This document shows, piece after piece, positions 25,535 through 33,263 of a DNA stretch of 35,226 bases. The stretch covers positions 1-35,226 of the forward strand of contig CALVTS010000014.1 of assembly GCA_944363035.1 (NCBI GenBank), written 5' to 3'. Both the position numbers and the translations under genes were made by a program. The stretch is from an uncultured Clostridia bacterium (lineage in GTDB: Bacteria > Bacillota > Clostridia > Christensenellales > CAG-917). The notes beneath the pieces were generated by a model. The model was not told the DNA's origin and made no database searches. It saw only the letters and a program-made list of their open reading frames with translations. Numbering within the stretch: the first letter of the stretch is position 1; each line of letters starts with the position of its first letter.

Positions 25535-28042
25535 ATGTACATCGTCAAAAGAGACGGCAAGAAAGAGTTGTTCAACGCCGTCAAGATACGTGCCGCGCTT
25601 GCGGCGGCGTTCTCGAGCGTGGGGAGTCGCGTCAAGGATAGGGAACTCGACGCCGTGACGACGGCTGTCATCGAAAAGATAACTTCCTATCCCACCACCG
25701 TGGAGCAGGTTCAGGACCTTGTGGAAAAGACCCTTATGGAAAAGGGCTATTTCGACGAGGTGAAAAGTTTCATCCTCTACCGCGACGCGCGCGCCAAAGC
25801 CAGGGCGTACCGCAACGAGATAAGCTCCAAGTTCACAAGAGAGGACATCGGGCGCGTGCTCAAAGAGATACAGACGGATTTCCCCGAGCCCGAATACGAC
25901 CTCATGCATCTTTCCTCCAAGTTCGCCTCATTTTTCAAAGAGGAGTCCGATGAAAGCGGGAGATTTGCCTCTCTCATCCGCGCCGCCGTGGAGCTCACCA
26001 CCCAGGAGGCTCCCAAGTGGGAATTCATAGCCGCGCGCCTCGTGATGGCGGATATGTATATGAAGCTCGCCGCGAGGGAAAAGGAGAGGGGGATAGAGGG
26101 GTTCCGCTCCAAACTCGGATATCTCACCGAGAGAGGGCTCTACGGGAAGTATATCACCGAAAACTACTCCGATGAGGAGATAGACGCCTGCGCGAGACTG
26201 ATGGACAGAGACCGCGACAAGCTCTTCACCTATTCCTCCCTCCAACTGCTTTTGAAGAGGTACGTCATCCATGATTTTGACGGCACCCTTCTCGAGACCC
26301 CGCAGGAGATGTTCCTGGGGATCGCGATGCACCTCGCCATGAAGGAAAAGGACAGACTGCGTTACGTCGGGGACTTTTACGATATGCTCTCCGAGCTCAA
26401 AGTGACGGTGGCGACGCCCACGCTGTCCAACGCCCGCAAGCCCTATCATCAGCTCTCGAGCTGTTTCATAGACACCGTGCCCGACTCGCTGGACGGGATA
26501 TACCGCAGTATAGACAACTTCTCGAAGGTCAGCAAATTCGGGGGCGGGATGGGCTTATATTTCGGCAAGGTCCGCGCCACGGGCGCGCCCATCAGAGGCT
26601 TTCAGGGCGCGGCGGGCGGCGTGATACGCTGGATCAAGATCGTCAACGACACCGCGGTCGCCGTGGATCAGCTCGGGATGAGGCAGGGCGCGGTGGCGGT
26701 CTATCTCGACGCCTGGCACAAGGATCTTCCCGAATTTTTGCAACTCCGCACCAACAACGGCGACGACAGGATGAAAGCGCACGACGTTTTCCCTGCCGTA
26801 TGCTATCCCGACCTCTTTTGGAGGCTCGCCAGGGACAACATCAACGCGCCGTGGTATATGATGTGTCCGCACGAGATATTCCTCGTCAAAGGCTACCGTT
26901 TGGAGGACAGCTTCGGCAGAGAATGGGAGGAGAGATATTACGACTGCGTGAACGACGACAGGATATCCAAGCGCGTCATCCCCGTCAAGGAAGTGGTGCG
27001 CCTCATCCTGAAATCCGCCGTGGAGACGGGCACTCCCTTCTGCTTCAACCGCGACCACGTCAACCGCGCCAATCCCAATCCCCATAAAGGGGTGATATAT
27101 TGTTCCAATCTCTGCACCGAGATCGCGCAGAATATGTCGCCGATAGAGCTCGTCTCCCGCGAGATAGTCACCCGCGACGGCGACGAAGTAGTGGTGCAGG
27201 TCACCAAGCCCGGGGAGTTTGTGGTGTGCAATCTCGCCTCTCTTGTGCTGGGCAACATAGACGTGAAAAATTATGAGGAGCTCCGCAGAGTGGTGCGCAC
27301 CGCGGTGCGCGCGCTCGACAACGTGATAGACCTCAACTTCTATCCCGTGGAGTACGCGCGGATAAACAACAAAAAGTATCGTCCGATAGGGCTCGGGGTC
27401 TCCGGCTATCACCATATGCTCGTGAAAAACGGCGTGAAATGGGAGAGCGAGGATCACCTCACATTTGCGGACAAGGTGTTTGAGGACATCAATTACGCCG
27501 CTATCGAGGCGTCCGCCGACCTTGCAAAGGAGAAGGGGAGTTATCTCTATTTCGAGGGCTCGGACTGGCAGACGGGAGAGTACTTCGTCAAGCGCGGCTA
27601 CACTTCGGCGAGGTGGAACAAGCTCCGCGCCGAGGTCGCGGGAGGGATGCGCAACGCCTATCTCATGGCGGTGGCGCCAACTTCCTCCACCTCCATCATA
27701 GCGGGCACTACCGCAGGGCTGGATCCCGTCATGAAGAAGTTCTTCTTCGAGGAGAAGAAGGGCGCCATGATCCCCCGCGTCGCGCCCGAGCTCGGACCCG
27801 CCACCTATTGGCTGTACAAAAACGCTCACCTCATCGACCAGACCTGGACGGTGAAGGCGGCGGGGATAAGACAGCGTCACATAGATCAGGCGCAGTCGCT
27901 CAACCTCTATATCACCAACGAGTACACCATGCGTCAGGTGATGAACCTCTACATCCTCGCGTGGGAGGAGGGCGTGAAGACGATATATTACATCCGCTCC
28001 AAGTCCCTCGAAGTGGAGGAGTGCGAATCCTGTTCGGCATGA
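25535..28042 (+). CDS. nrdA: Class Ia ribonucleoside-diphosphate reductase, alpha subunit
   Basis: 835-aa catalytic subunit that reduces NDPs to dNDPs. An N-terminal ATP-cone (about 1-90, YIVKRDGKKELFNAVKI) gives allosteric activity control. Seen: C310 in LSSCFIDT, SNLCTEI with N525, C527 and E529 (thiyl-radical Cys527), C565 in VCNLASL (redox partner of C310), PTSSTSIIAGTTAGLDP, and the C-terminal thioredoxin-type pair C830/C833 in CESCSA. AAGGAGGG (25523-25530) fixes the ATG at 25535. A 64-bp gap separates it from nrdB. Control by NrdR is indicated by the two boxes upstream. The nrdR gene itself is not in the window. Confidence 0.97.
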   Translation: MYIVKRDGKKELFNAVKIRAALAAAFSSVGSRVKDRELDAVTTAVIEKITSYPTTVEQVQDLVEKTLMEKGYFDEVKSFILYRDARAKARAYRNEISSKFTREDIGRVLKEIQTDFPEPEYDLMHLSSKFASFFKEESDESGRFASLIRAAVELTTQEAPKWEFIAARLVMADMYMKLAAREKERGIEGFRSKLGYLTERGLYGKYITENYSDEEIDACARLMDRDRDKLFTYSSLQLLLKRYVIHDFDGTLLETPQEMFLGIAMHLAMKEKDRLRYVGDFYDMLSELKVTVATPTLSNARKPYHQLSSCFIDTVPDSLDGIYRSIDNFSKVSKFGGGMGLYFGKVRATGAPIRGFQGAAGGVIRWIKIVNDTAVAVDQLGMRQGAVAVYLDAWHKDLPEFLQLRTNNGDDRMKAHDVFPAVCYPDLFWRLARDNINAPWYMMCPHEIFLVKGYRLEDSFGREWEERYYDCVNDDRISKRVIPVKEVVRLILKSAVETGTPFCFNRDHVNRANPNPHKGVIYCSNLCTEIAQNMSPIELVSREIVTRDGDEVVVQVTKPGEFVVCNLASLVLGNIDVKNYEELRRVVRTAVRALDNVIDLNFYPVEYARINNKKYRPIGLGVSGYHHMLVKNGVKWESEDHLTFADKVFEDINYAAIEASADLAKEKGSYLYFEGSDWQTGEYFVKRGYTSARWNKLRAEVAGGMRNAYLMAVAPTSSTSIIAGTTAGLDPVMKKFFFEEKKGAMIPRVAPELGPATYWLYKNAHLIDQTWTVKAAGIRQRHIDQAQSLNLYITNEYTMRQVMNLYILAWEEGVKTIYYIRSKSLEVEECESCSA

Positions 28043-28106
28043 CAGTCGGCAAAATAGCACGTTAAATGCACGATATTGCAAGATAAAAGTCAATCAAGGA
28101 GAAATT

Positions 28107-29159
28107 ATGGAAAAACATTACCTCAAAATGAAGCCCCTCTTCAACGAGAAAGGGGACATCGAAGTGCCCAAGCGCAGGATGATAGGCGGCAACACCACAA
28201 ACCTCAACGACTTCAACAACCTGAAATATACCTGGGTGAGCAATTGGTATCGTCAGGCGATGAACAATTTCTGGATCCCCGAGGAAGTCAACATGAATCA
28301 GGACGTCAAGGACTACCGCAAGGCGCTCACTCCCGCAGAGCGCAGGGCGTATGACAAGGTGCTGAGCTTCCTCGTGTTTCTGGATTCCATCCAGACCGCG
28401 AACCTCCCCGGCATAGGCGAGTTCATCACCGCAAACGAGGTCAACCTCTGCCTCAACATCCAGACCTTCCAGGAGGCGATACACTCTCAGAGCTACGGCT
28501 ATATGCTGGACACCATCTGTTCCCCCGACGAGCGCACCGAGATACTCTATCAGTGGAAGTTCGACGAGCATCTCCTCGCGCGCAACAAGTTCATCGGCGA
28601 CATCTACAACCTCTTCCGCGAGGACCGTTCTGCCGAGACCCTCCTGAAAGTCATGATCGCGAACTACATCCTCGAAGGCATCTATTTTTATTCCGGGTTC
28701 ATGTTCTTCTACAACCTGGGCAGAAACGGCAAGATGCCGGGGTCGGTGCAGGAGATACGCTATATCAACCGCGACGAGAACACTCATCTTTGGCTCTTCC
28801 GCTCCATCATCCTGGAACTCAAAAAGGAAGAGCCCGAACTCTTCACCGACGAGGCGGTGGAGACCTTGAAAGAGATGATGCGCGAGGGCGTCAGACAGGA
28901 GATAAAGTGGGGGAAGTACATCATCGGCAACGACATCCCCGGGCTCAACGAGCAGATGGTGGAGGACTACATCAAATATCTTGGCAATCTGCGCTCCAAC
29001 GGGATAGGCTTCGGCAACCTCTACGAGGGCTATGAGACGGAACCCGCTTCCATGGCGTGGGTGAGTCAGTACTCCAACGCCAACCTCATCAAGACGGACT
29101 TTTTCGAGGCACGTTCCACCGCCTATGCCAAATCCAGCGCGATAGAGGACGATCTGTAA
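28107..29159 (+). CDS. nrdB: Class Ia ribonucleoside-diphosphate reductase, beta subunit
   Basis: 350-aa radical-generating subunit. Diiron ligands are visible as D93, E123, H126, E190, E224 and H227 (motifs EAIHSQSY and RDENTH). The radical residue Tyr130 is present, so it is class Ia or Ib-like rather than the Chlamydia-type class Ic, which has Phe. The C-terminal tail that docks into NrdA ends in EDDL. AAGGAGA at 28096-28102 supports the start. It forms an operon with nrdA. No clear T-tract terminator follows before the tRNA-Thr promoter at 29271. An enzyme needing oxygen to form its radical suggests at least microaerobic exposure, or an alternative activation route. Confidence 0.96.
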   Translation: MEKHYLKMKPLFNEKGDIEVPKRRMIGGNTTNLNDFNNLKYTWVSNWYRQAMNNFWIPEEVNMNQDVKDYRKALTPAERRAYDKVLSFLVFLDSIQTANLPGIGEFITANEVNLCLNIQTFQEAIHSQSYGYMLDTICSPDERTEILYQWKFDEHLLARNKFIGDIYNLFREDRSAETLLKVMIANYILEGIYFYSGFMFFYNLGRNGKMPGSVQEIRYINRDENTHLWLFRSIILELKKEEPELFTDEAVETLKEMMREGVRQEIKWGKYIIGNDIPGLNEQMVEDYIKYLGNLRSNGIGFGNLYEGYETEPASMAWVSQYSNANLIKTDFFEARSTAYAKSSAIEDDL

Positions 29160-29270
29160 GCCGCAGAAACCGAAAAACACTTTGTGTCAGAAGAGGGAGA
29201 GGGACGGACTCGCTTCGTCAGACGCGCTCCGCTCCTTCCCCTCAAATTGAGCGAAACCGTGCAAAATCTG

Positions 29271-29299
29271 TTGCAATTTCGAAATGTGTTTGCTATAAT
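29271..29299 (+). promoter_or_regulatory. Promoter of tRNA-Thr
   Basis: -35 TTGCAA (29271-29276), 17-nt spacer, -10 TATAAT (29294-29299). Start near 29306, about 9 nt before the mature tRNA. Confidence 0.85.
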
Positions 29300-29314
29300 C
29301 CAAAAGCACGGTAA

Positions 29315-29390
29315 GCTGGTGTGGCTCAGCAGGCAGAGCGATTCACTCGTAATGAATAGGTCGGCGGTTCGAATCCGCCCACCAGCTCCA
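29315..29390 (+). tRNA. tRNA-Thr (anticodon CGT)
   Basis: 76-nt cloverleaf. Acceptor GCTGGTG/CACCAGC, D arm GCTCAGCAGGCAGAGC, anticodon stem ATTCA/TGAAT with loop CTCGTAA (anticodon CGT, reads ACG), T arm GGCGGTTCGAATCCGCC, and encoded CCA (29388-29390). Confidence 0.96.
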
Positions 29391-29391
29391 C

Positions 29392-29423
29392 AAGACCCCC
29401 TCGAAAACGAGCGGGTCTTTTTT
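29392..29423 (+). terminator. Intrinsic terminator of tRNA-Thr
   Basis: AAGACCC (29392-29398) / GGGTCTT (29413-29419), with inner CTCG/CGAG, an AAAA loop and one C-C mismatch, followed by a T-run to 29423. It starts 2 nt after CCA. Confidence 0.85.
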
Positions 29424-29450
29424 CAGCCGTTTTGGCTTGGTCCGAGGTAT

Positions 29451-29727
29451 GCCAGACAGGAATAATACGAACCAGGTTCAGCGCCGCCGATTTCCGCCTG
29501 AACCGCGTCATTCGCCTTGCTAATACAGTCAAGTATTAGCTGTAGCGACTTCCTTGTTCAGCCAAAAATCGGTTGGCGCGGAACTGCTCGCACCTCAGAG
29601 CAAGAGATTTTCGGATGATTTTGCTCTGGCGGAATGCAGCCAATAGTGTACATATTGGCAAGGTTCGGCTGTGCAAAAGCGCCGAAAAGAATTGCTCCGA
29701 GGCTGGTTCGTATTATTCCTGTCTGGC
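29451..29727 (+). mobile_element. MITE-like element, copy 1 (277 bp)
   Basis: Perfect 25-bp terminal inverted repeats (start GCCAGACAGGAATAATACGA) at 29451-29475 and 29703-29727, with AT on both outer sides. No transposase frame inside. Internal palindromes: GCTAATAC...GTATTAGC, and CCAATA...TATTGG (29640-29658). Copy 2 at 30483 is the same length, inverted, and differs at only a handful of positions. The ends resemble a DNA transposon mobilised by an enzyme encoded elsewhere. The element lies about 60 bp after the tRNA-Thr gene. Confidence 0.85.
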
Positions 29728-29835
29728 ATGCGGCAAGGTAGCATGAGCAAACGATCGGTTCGGTCGGTCGTTTTGGTCGCGTTGCGGATGTGTGCGGGGC
29801 GGATGTAGCAAAAATCCGGCAAGCCGTTGACGGGG

Positions 29836-31098
29836 TCAACGCCGACGTTTACGGGAAACGCGAGTCACGGTCCCGTTTTGCTCCGTGCATTTTGCCTCGG
29901 CTTTCGGATGGAGATCGGCTGTGATGAAATCGAATATCTCCTGCCAGGCGAGTTTGCTTTCCTTCAACCTCGGGAGCATATACATGAAATCGTGCCACAT
30001 CCCCTGAAAAACGTGAAGTTTTGCAAAACAACCCCTCTTCGCCAATCCGTCATAAAGCATCAGACTGTCGCTCAACGAAGTTTCTGCGCCGCCGCACAAA
30101 ATGAGCGTTTTCGGGAATCCGAGAAGATCGGCGTACGCAGGCGAGAGATAAGGGTCGGTCAAAGGCGTGTTGCCGCAATACGGCGATATGCGGCGGATAT
30201 CTTTTTCATGCGTTTCAAAATCATATCGCTTCGGCAGGGCATAAAGGGGATCTTTGTAGCAATTTTCTTTGTAAGAATCGCCCGAAGCCGCCATGTCTAT
30301 AAAGGAGCTTATGCAAACGACCGCGGATGGCAACGGCAGACCGTCTTCCCTTGCCCTGAGACAGGTCGAAAGAAGCAGATTTGCGCCAAAACTATCTCCC
30401 AGCGCGACAAAAACGTCGTTTGAAGCTACGTTTTTGCAAAGTTCAACATATGCCGAATAGCATTCGTCGTGCACGGAGGGATGCCAGACAGAAATAATAC
30501 GAACCAGCCTCGGAGCAATTCTTTTCGGCGCTTTTGCACAGCCGAACCTTGCCAATATGTACACTATTGGCTGCATTCCGCCAGAGCAAAATCATCCGAA
30601 AATCTCTTGCTCTGAGGTGCGAGCAGTTCCGCGCCAACCGATTTTTGGCTGAACAAGAAAGTCGCCGTAGCTAATACTTGACTGTATTAGCAAGGCGAAT
30701 GACGCGGTTCAGGCGGAAATCGGCGGCGCTGAACCTGGTTCGTATTATTCCTGTCTGGCATAGGTGAGATCGGCGTCGGTGCGGTGATCGATGCTGTAAA
30801 CTATGCAGTTGCAATTTTCGGCGAGCCGCTCAGCGGCTTTTCGGTATATATCATTCATGGGCGTCGTATGACCGCCGCCGTGAAATTGCAAGATGATACC
30901 GTTTGCGGCTCCCTGCGGCGTCAATTTTTCCACTTGGACGCCGCCGTGCACTTCTTTGGCAAACGTAAAACCTTCGGGCGGCACGTAAGGGCTGTTTTTC
31001 AATGTGACAGAACGAGACAGCGACGCGAATTTCTTTCTGTACGGATAGGTGTAGATCCCGATCGCAGCACGTGCGATCGCCGCGAGCAAAGAGATCAT
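29836..31098 (-). pseudogene. Alpha/beta-hydrolase (HSL-type esterase) gene interrupted by a MITE
   Basis: Minus-strand gene split by the element at 30483-30759. The 5' part (31098 to about 30760) encodes a membrane-proximal N-terminus and the oxyanion motif HGGG, then YSIDHRTDADLTY. The 3' part (30482 to 29836) starts PSVHDECYSAYVEL and holds the nucleophile motif GDSFG, the acid region GGAETSLSD and WHDF with the catalytic His. Joining the parts with one AT gives an uninterrupted reading frame with a complete Ser-Asp-His triad, so the gene was intact until recently. The insertion adds 279 bp (no frameshift), but a TAA 12 nt into the element stops translation. The start overlaps the kinase stop (ATGA), so the two form an operon. 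Original substrate unknown. Confidence 0.85.
30483..30759 (-). mobile_element. MITE-like element, copy 2 (277 bp), inserted in the esterase gene
   Basis: Inverted relative to copy 1 and of identical length. Terminal repeats at 30483-30507 (one mismatch) and 30735-30759, with AT outside both ends, consistent with a 2-bp AT target duplication. The near-identity to copy 1 indicates recent movement. The inverted pair brackets the esterase 3' half and could support inversion by recombination. Confidence 0.87.
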
Positions 31099-32048
31099 AT
31101 CTCTTTCAGCCTTCTGTTCATGTTTTTCACGAGCGGATCCATTATAAAGCCGACCAAAACGCCCGATTTGATATAACAATACACTTCATTCCAAAGACCG
31201 TAGAAAGCAAGTTTTTGCATACAATAACGGCTAGCCCCGTATTTTTCGATATACGTTTCGCGCAAGAAGAAGCGTTTGCCCGTCAGATTGTCGAACTGGA
31301 ACAGGTCATACTCTCTGTCGGCATATGCGGAGTTGAGCGGGTCGATGAATCCCGTGATCTCATACCCCTTTCCGACCATGATATTGCCGACATTGAGGTC
31401 GCCGTGGATAAGGCAGGCTTCTCGGACTTCTTCCGAAAAAATGACGTCGAACTTTTCCCACGCCGCCCTCATGGCAAGTATCACCTTTTCTTTTAGTTTT
31501 CCCGCCGCAAAATATGCTTCCGCTTTTTCCAACACCTCTTCGGCAAAAGGGCGGTAGAAGTCCAGCCAGCCGTCGCAGTCGGCATTCATCGTATCGCCGA
31601 ACTTATCGTTCTTGCAGGCATGGATCGCGTGCAATGCCGTAGTGACTGTGTCGGCGAATCTTTTCCTGCGTTTTTTGCCGATGAAAAGCATCCCGCGCGC
31701 AAAGAGAGAGCTCTTTCCCTCTATCTGTTCCATTCCGTAACAATCCACGGGGATCTCGTCGTCGCCTATCCGCGTGAAGAGCACGTCGGGGATCTTGATC
31801 GTGCTGACCTTTGCAAGCAGACCGAGATCGTGAACTTCTTTTTCCGTCATGCCTTTCGCCCGCAAAAACTTGACGACGAGTTTTTGTCCGTCTTCACATC
31901 GGACGAAGGCGACGCGACCGAAGGAACCTCCGCCCAAATAGCGGACTTTTGCGGCGGTCTTGCCCAATTTTTGTTTGACAGCGGTCTTGGCATATCCCAA
32001 CACCTGTTCCTTTGTGAGCGGTAAGACTTCTATCCTTTCTGCTTTCAT
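31095..32048 (-). CDS. Aminoglycoside phosphotransferase (APH)/choline-kinase-like protein
   Basis: 317-aa kinase-fold protein. Seen: nucleotide-binding loop GGGSFGRV (39-46), the ATP-anchoring Lys60 in LVVKFL, the Brenner motif IHGDLNVGN (H205, catalytic D207, N212), and the metal-binding Asp226 in GFIDP. The family phosphorylates small molecules such as aminoglycosides, choline, homoserine or fructosamines. Nothing here points to a specific one, and it should not be read as a resistance gene. The start at 32048 is preceded by a G-rich run that may act as ribosome site. The stop overlaps the esterase start. Its upstream region consists of decayed MITE sequence, so its promoter may lie in, or have been altered by, the element. 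Confidence 0.85.
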   Translation of the reverse strand: MKAERIEVLPLTKEQVLGYAKTAVKQKLGKTAAKVRYLGGGSFGRVAFVRCEDGQKLVVKFLRAKGMTEKEVHDLGLLAKVSTIKIPDVLFTRIGDDEIPVDCYGMEQIEGKSSLFARGMLFIGKKRRKRFADTVTTALHAIHACKNDKFGDTMNADCDGWLDFYRPFAEEVLEKAEAYFAAGKLKEKVILAMRAAWEKFDVIFSEEVREACLIHGDLNVGNIMVGKGYEITGFIDPLNSAYADREYDLFQFDNLTGKRFFLRETYIEKYGASRYCMQKLAFYGLWNEVYCYIKSGVLVGFIMDPLVKNMNRRLKEI

Positions 32049-32084
32049 GGAACCCCCCCCCTTTTCATCCTTTTCGTACAGTAT

Positions 32085-32381
32085 GCAAGATAGGAATAAT
32101 GCGAACCTGCCTCGGAGCAATTCTTTTCGGCGCTTTTGCACAGCCGAACCCGGTTCGTATCCTTCCGGTCTAGCATATCATATCCGAGGCCGCCTATCCT
32201 TTTCCGATTTGATCGTCGCATTGTCCTCTCTTTCGTGCGCGCACAAAATATCTCGAAATGTTCTGTCCATACCCATCTCACAAACGATCGCGATCTACCC
32301 CCGCCGTATCGGAAAGACGAATGACGCGGTCCGGACGGAAATCGGTGACGCCGAGCTCGGTCCGTATCATTCGTGTCCGAC
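32085..32381 (-). mobile_element. Degenerate MITE copies
   Basis: Bases 32085-32150 match the terminal 65 bp of the 277-bp element (GCAAGATAGGAATAATGCGA at the tip, then GCCTCGGAGCAATTCTTTTC), with several changes. An opposite-type end occurs early at 32148-32174 (GGTTCGTATCC...GTCTAGC), and a second, more diverged far end at 32322-32381. It is best read as an internally deleted copy next to, or nested in, an older one. It lies 36 bp upstream of the kinase start codon. Confidence 0.65.
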
Positions 32382-32473
32382 ATAAACCGTAGGGATGCCA
32401 TCCATATTATACAGCTTTTTGCGGGACAAATCAAACCCATCCGTTGCTGTGCCTCGTCAGCAAGGCGGTCCTC

Positions 32474-32500
32474 AAAAAAAGACCTCCCGAAAGGGGAGGT
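32474..32500 (-). terminator. Intrinsic terminator on the minus strand
   Basis: Minus strand: ACCTCCC (32500-32494), 5-nt loop, GGGAGGT (32488-32482), then a T7 tract (plus-strand A at 32474-32480). It would stop leftward transcripts before the kinase gene, although no leftward gene lies to its right. Confidence 0.6.
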
Positions 32501-32526
32501 GACACGGAAAAGTTTATATTAAGTTT

Positions 32527-32571
32527 CCCTCATTCGTCAAATGTTTTTTTGAGGATGAGGGGATTTTTTTT
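32527..32571 (+). terminator. Intrinsic terminator on the plus strand
   Basis: CCCTCAT (32527-32533) pairs with ATGAGGG (32555-32561), with inner TCAAA/TTTGA; T8 at 32564-32571. It stops rightward transcription upstream of the ANTAR-guaA promoter. Confidence 0.7.
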
Positions 32572-32619
32572 GAGGGGGAGGGATAGGGCGGATTTTTTGG
32601 AAAAATGCAAAAAAAATTG

Positions 32620-32649
32620 TTGACAGGAGAGAGTGCGCGGTCTTAATAT
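32620..32649 (+). promoter_or_regulatory. Promoter of the ANTAR-guaA pair
   Basis: -35 TTGACA (32620-32625), 18-nt spacer, -10 TAATAT (32644-32649). Start near 32656, leader of about 23 nt containing AAAGGCGAG. Confidence 0.7.
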
Positions 32650-32678
32650 GGCGGCATATTTTTTTTGAAAGGCGAGAT

Positions 32679-33263
32679 ATGTACACTACCGTTCTGGTCT
32701 CCGACGCGAAATGCGAACGAATGAACCGACTGTTTGGGAAGGTCGGAACGGTCCTCACCCTCTCCTCGGAAGAGGAGTGCCTCGGGGCGCTGGCGGAGGG
32801 CGGCGCGGATTTCGTGGTCGTGGTGCAGAGCGAGGACGGCAGAGGAGTGCGAGCCGCATTGAAGTGCGCAGAGGCGTCGGACGCTACGGTGGTGTTTGTC
32901 TCGATCATGGCTCTTCCCGACATCTTGCGCGACAAACTTACGGCGTGCGGAGTATGCGTGCTCGCGTCAGATGAGGACGACGGCGCGTGCGAGGCGTTTT
33001 TGGGACAGCTCGTCGCGGTGCGCGCGGCATACCGAGCCATACTGAGGGAGAACGCAGGGTTGCGGCGCAAGGTGCTCGAAGCGCAGGCGGTCGGGAGAGC
33101 GAAATGTCTGCTTGTGGAAAGACGGAAGATGACGGAGAGATCGGCGCACAGATTCATTGAAAAGACGGCTATGGAAAACAGGCTCACGCGTTATGCCGTG
33201 GCAAAGGATATAATCAATGGTTACGAGAGAAAAGACGGAAAGGCAAACCGTATTGGTGCTTGA
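32679..33263 (+). CDS. ANTAR-domain RNA-binding regulator with degenerate receiver
   Basis: 194 aa. The N-terminal 110 residues have a receiver-like fold pattern (TVLVSDAKCERMNRLF, FVVVVQSEDG), but the phosphoacceptor Asp position is Gln50 and the conserved Lys near the end is absent, so phosphorylation is unlikely. A coiled linker (about 112-130) leads to an ANTAR domain (129-183: VGRAKCLLVERRKMTERSAHRFI, AMENRLTRYAVAKDII). ANTAR proteins bind two-hairpin RNA motifs and prevent termination, often in nitrogen metabolism genes. I do not see a convincing hexaloop pair in the short leader here, so the target is probably elsewhere. The last 47 bp overlap guaA in another frame. AAAGG at 32668-32672 fits the start. 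Confidence 0.85.
   Translation: MYTTVLVSDAKCERMNRLFGKVGTVLTLSSEEECLGALAEGGADFVVVVQSEDGRGVRAALKCAEASDATVVFVSIMALPDILRDKLTACGVCVLASDEDDGACEAFLGQLVAVRAAYRAILRENAGLRRKVLEAQAVGRAKCLLVERRKMTERSAHRFIEKTAMENRLTRYAVAKDIINGYERKDGKANRIGA

Noticed and set aside
29451..30759. Composite transposon carrying the esterase fragment
   Set aside because: The esterase frame continues on both sides of copy 2, so the gene predates the insertion; no transposase is present.
31095..32048. Antibiotic resistance gene
   Set aside because: Only the general APH/choline kinase fold is visible; nothing ties it to aminoglycosides.
32482..32561. ANTAR-type two-hairpin antiterminator leader
   Set aside because: Hairpins are upstream of the promoter, point to opposite strands and lack hexaloops with the conserved A and G.
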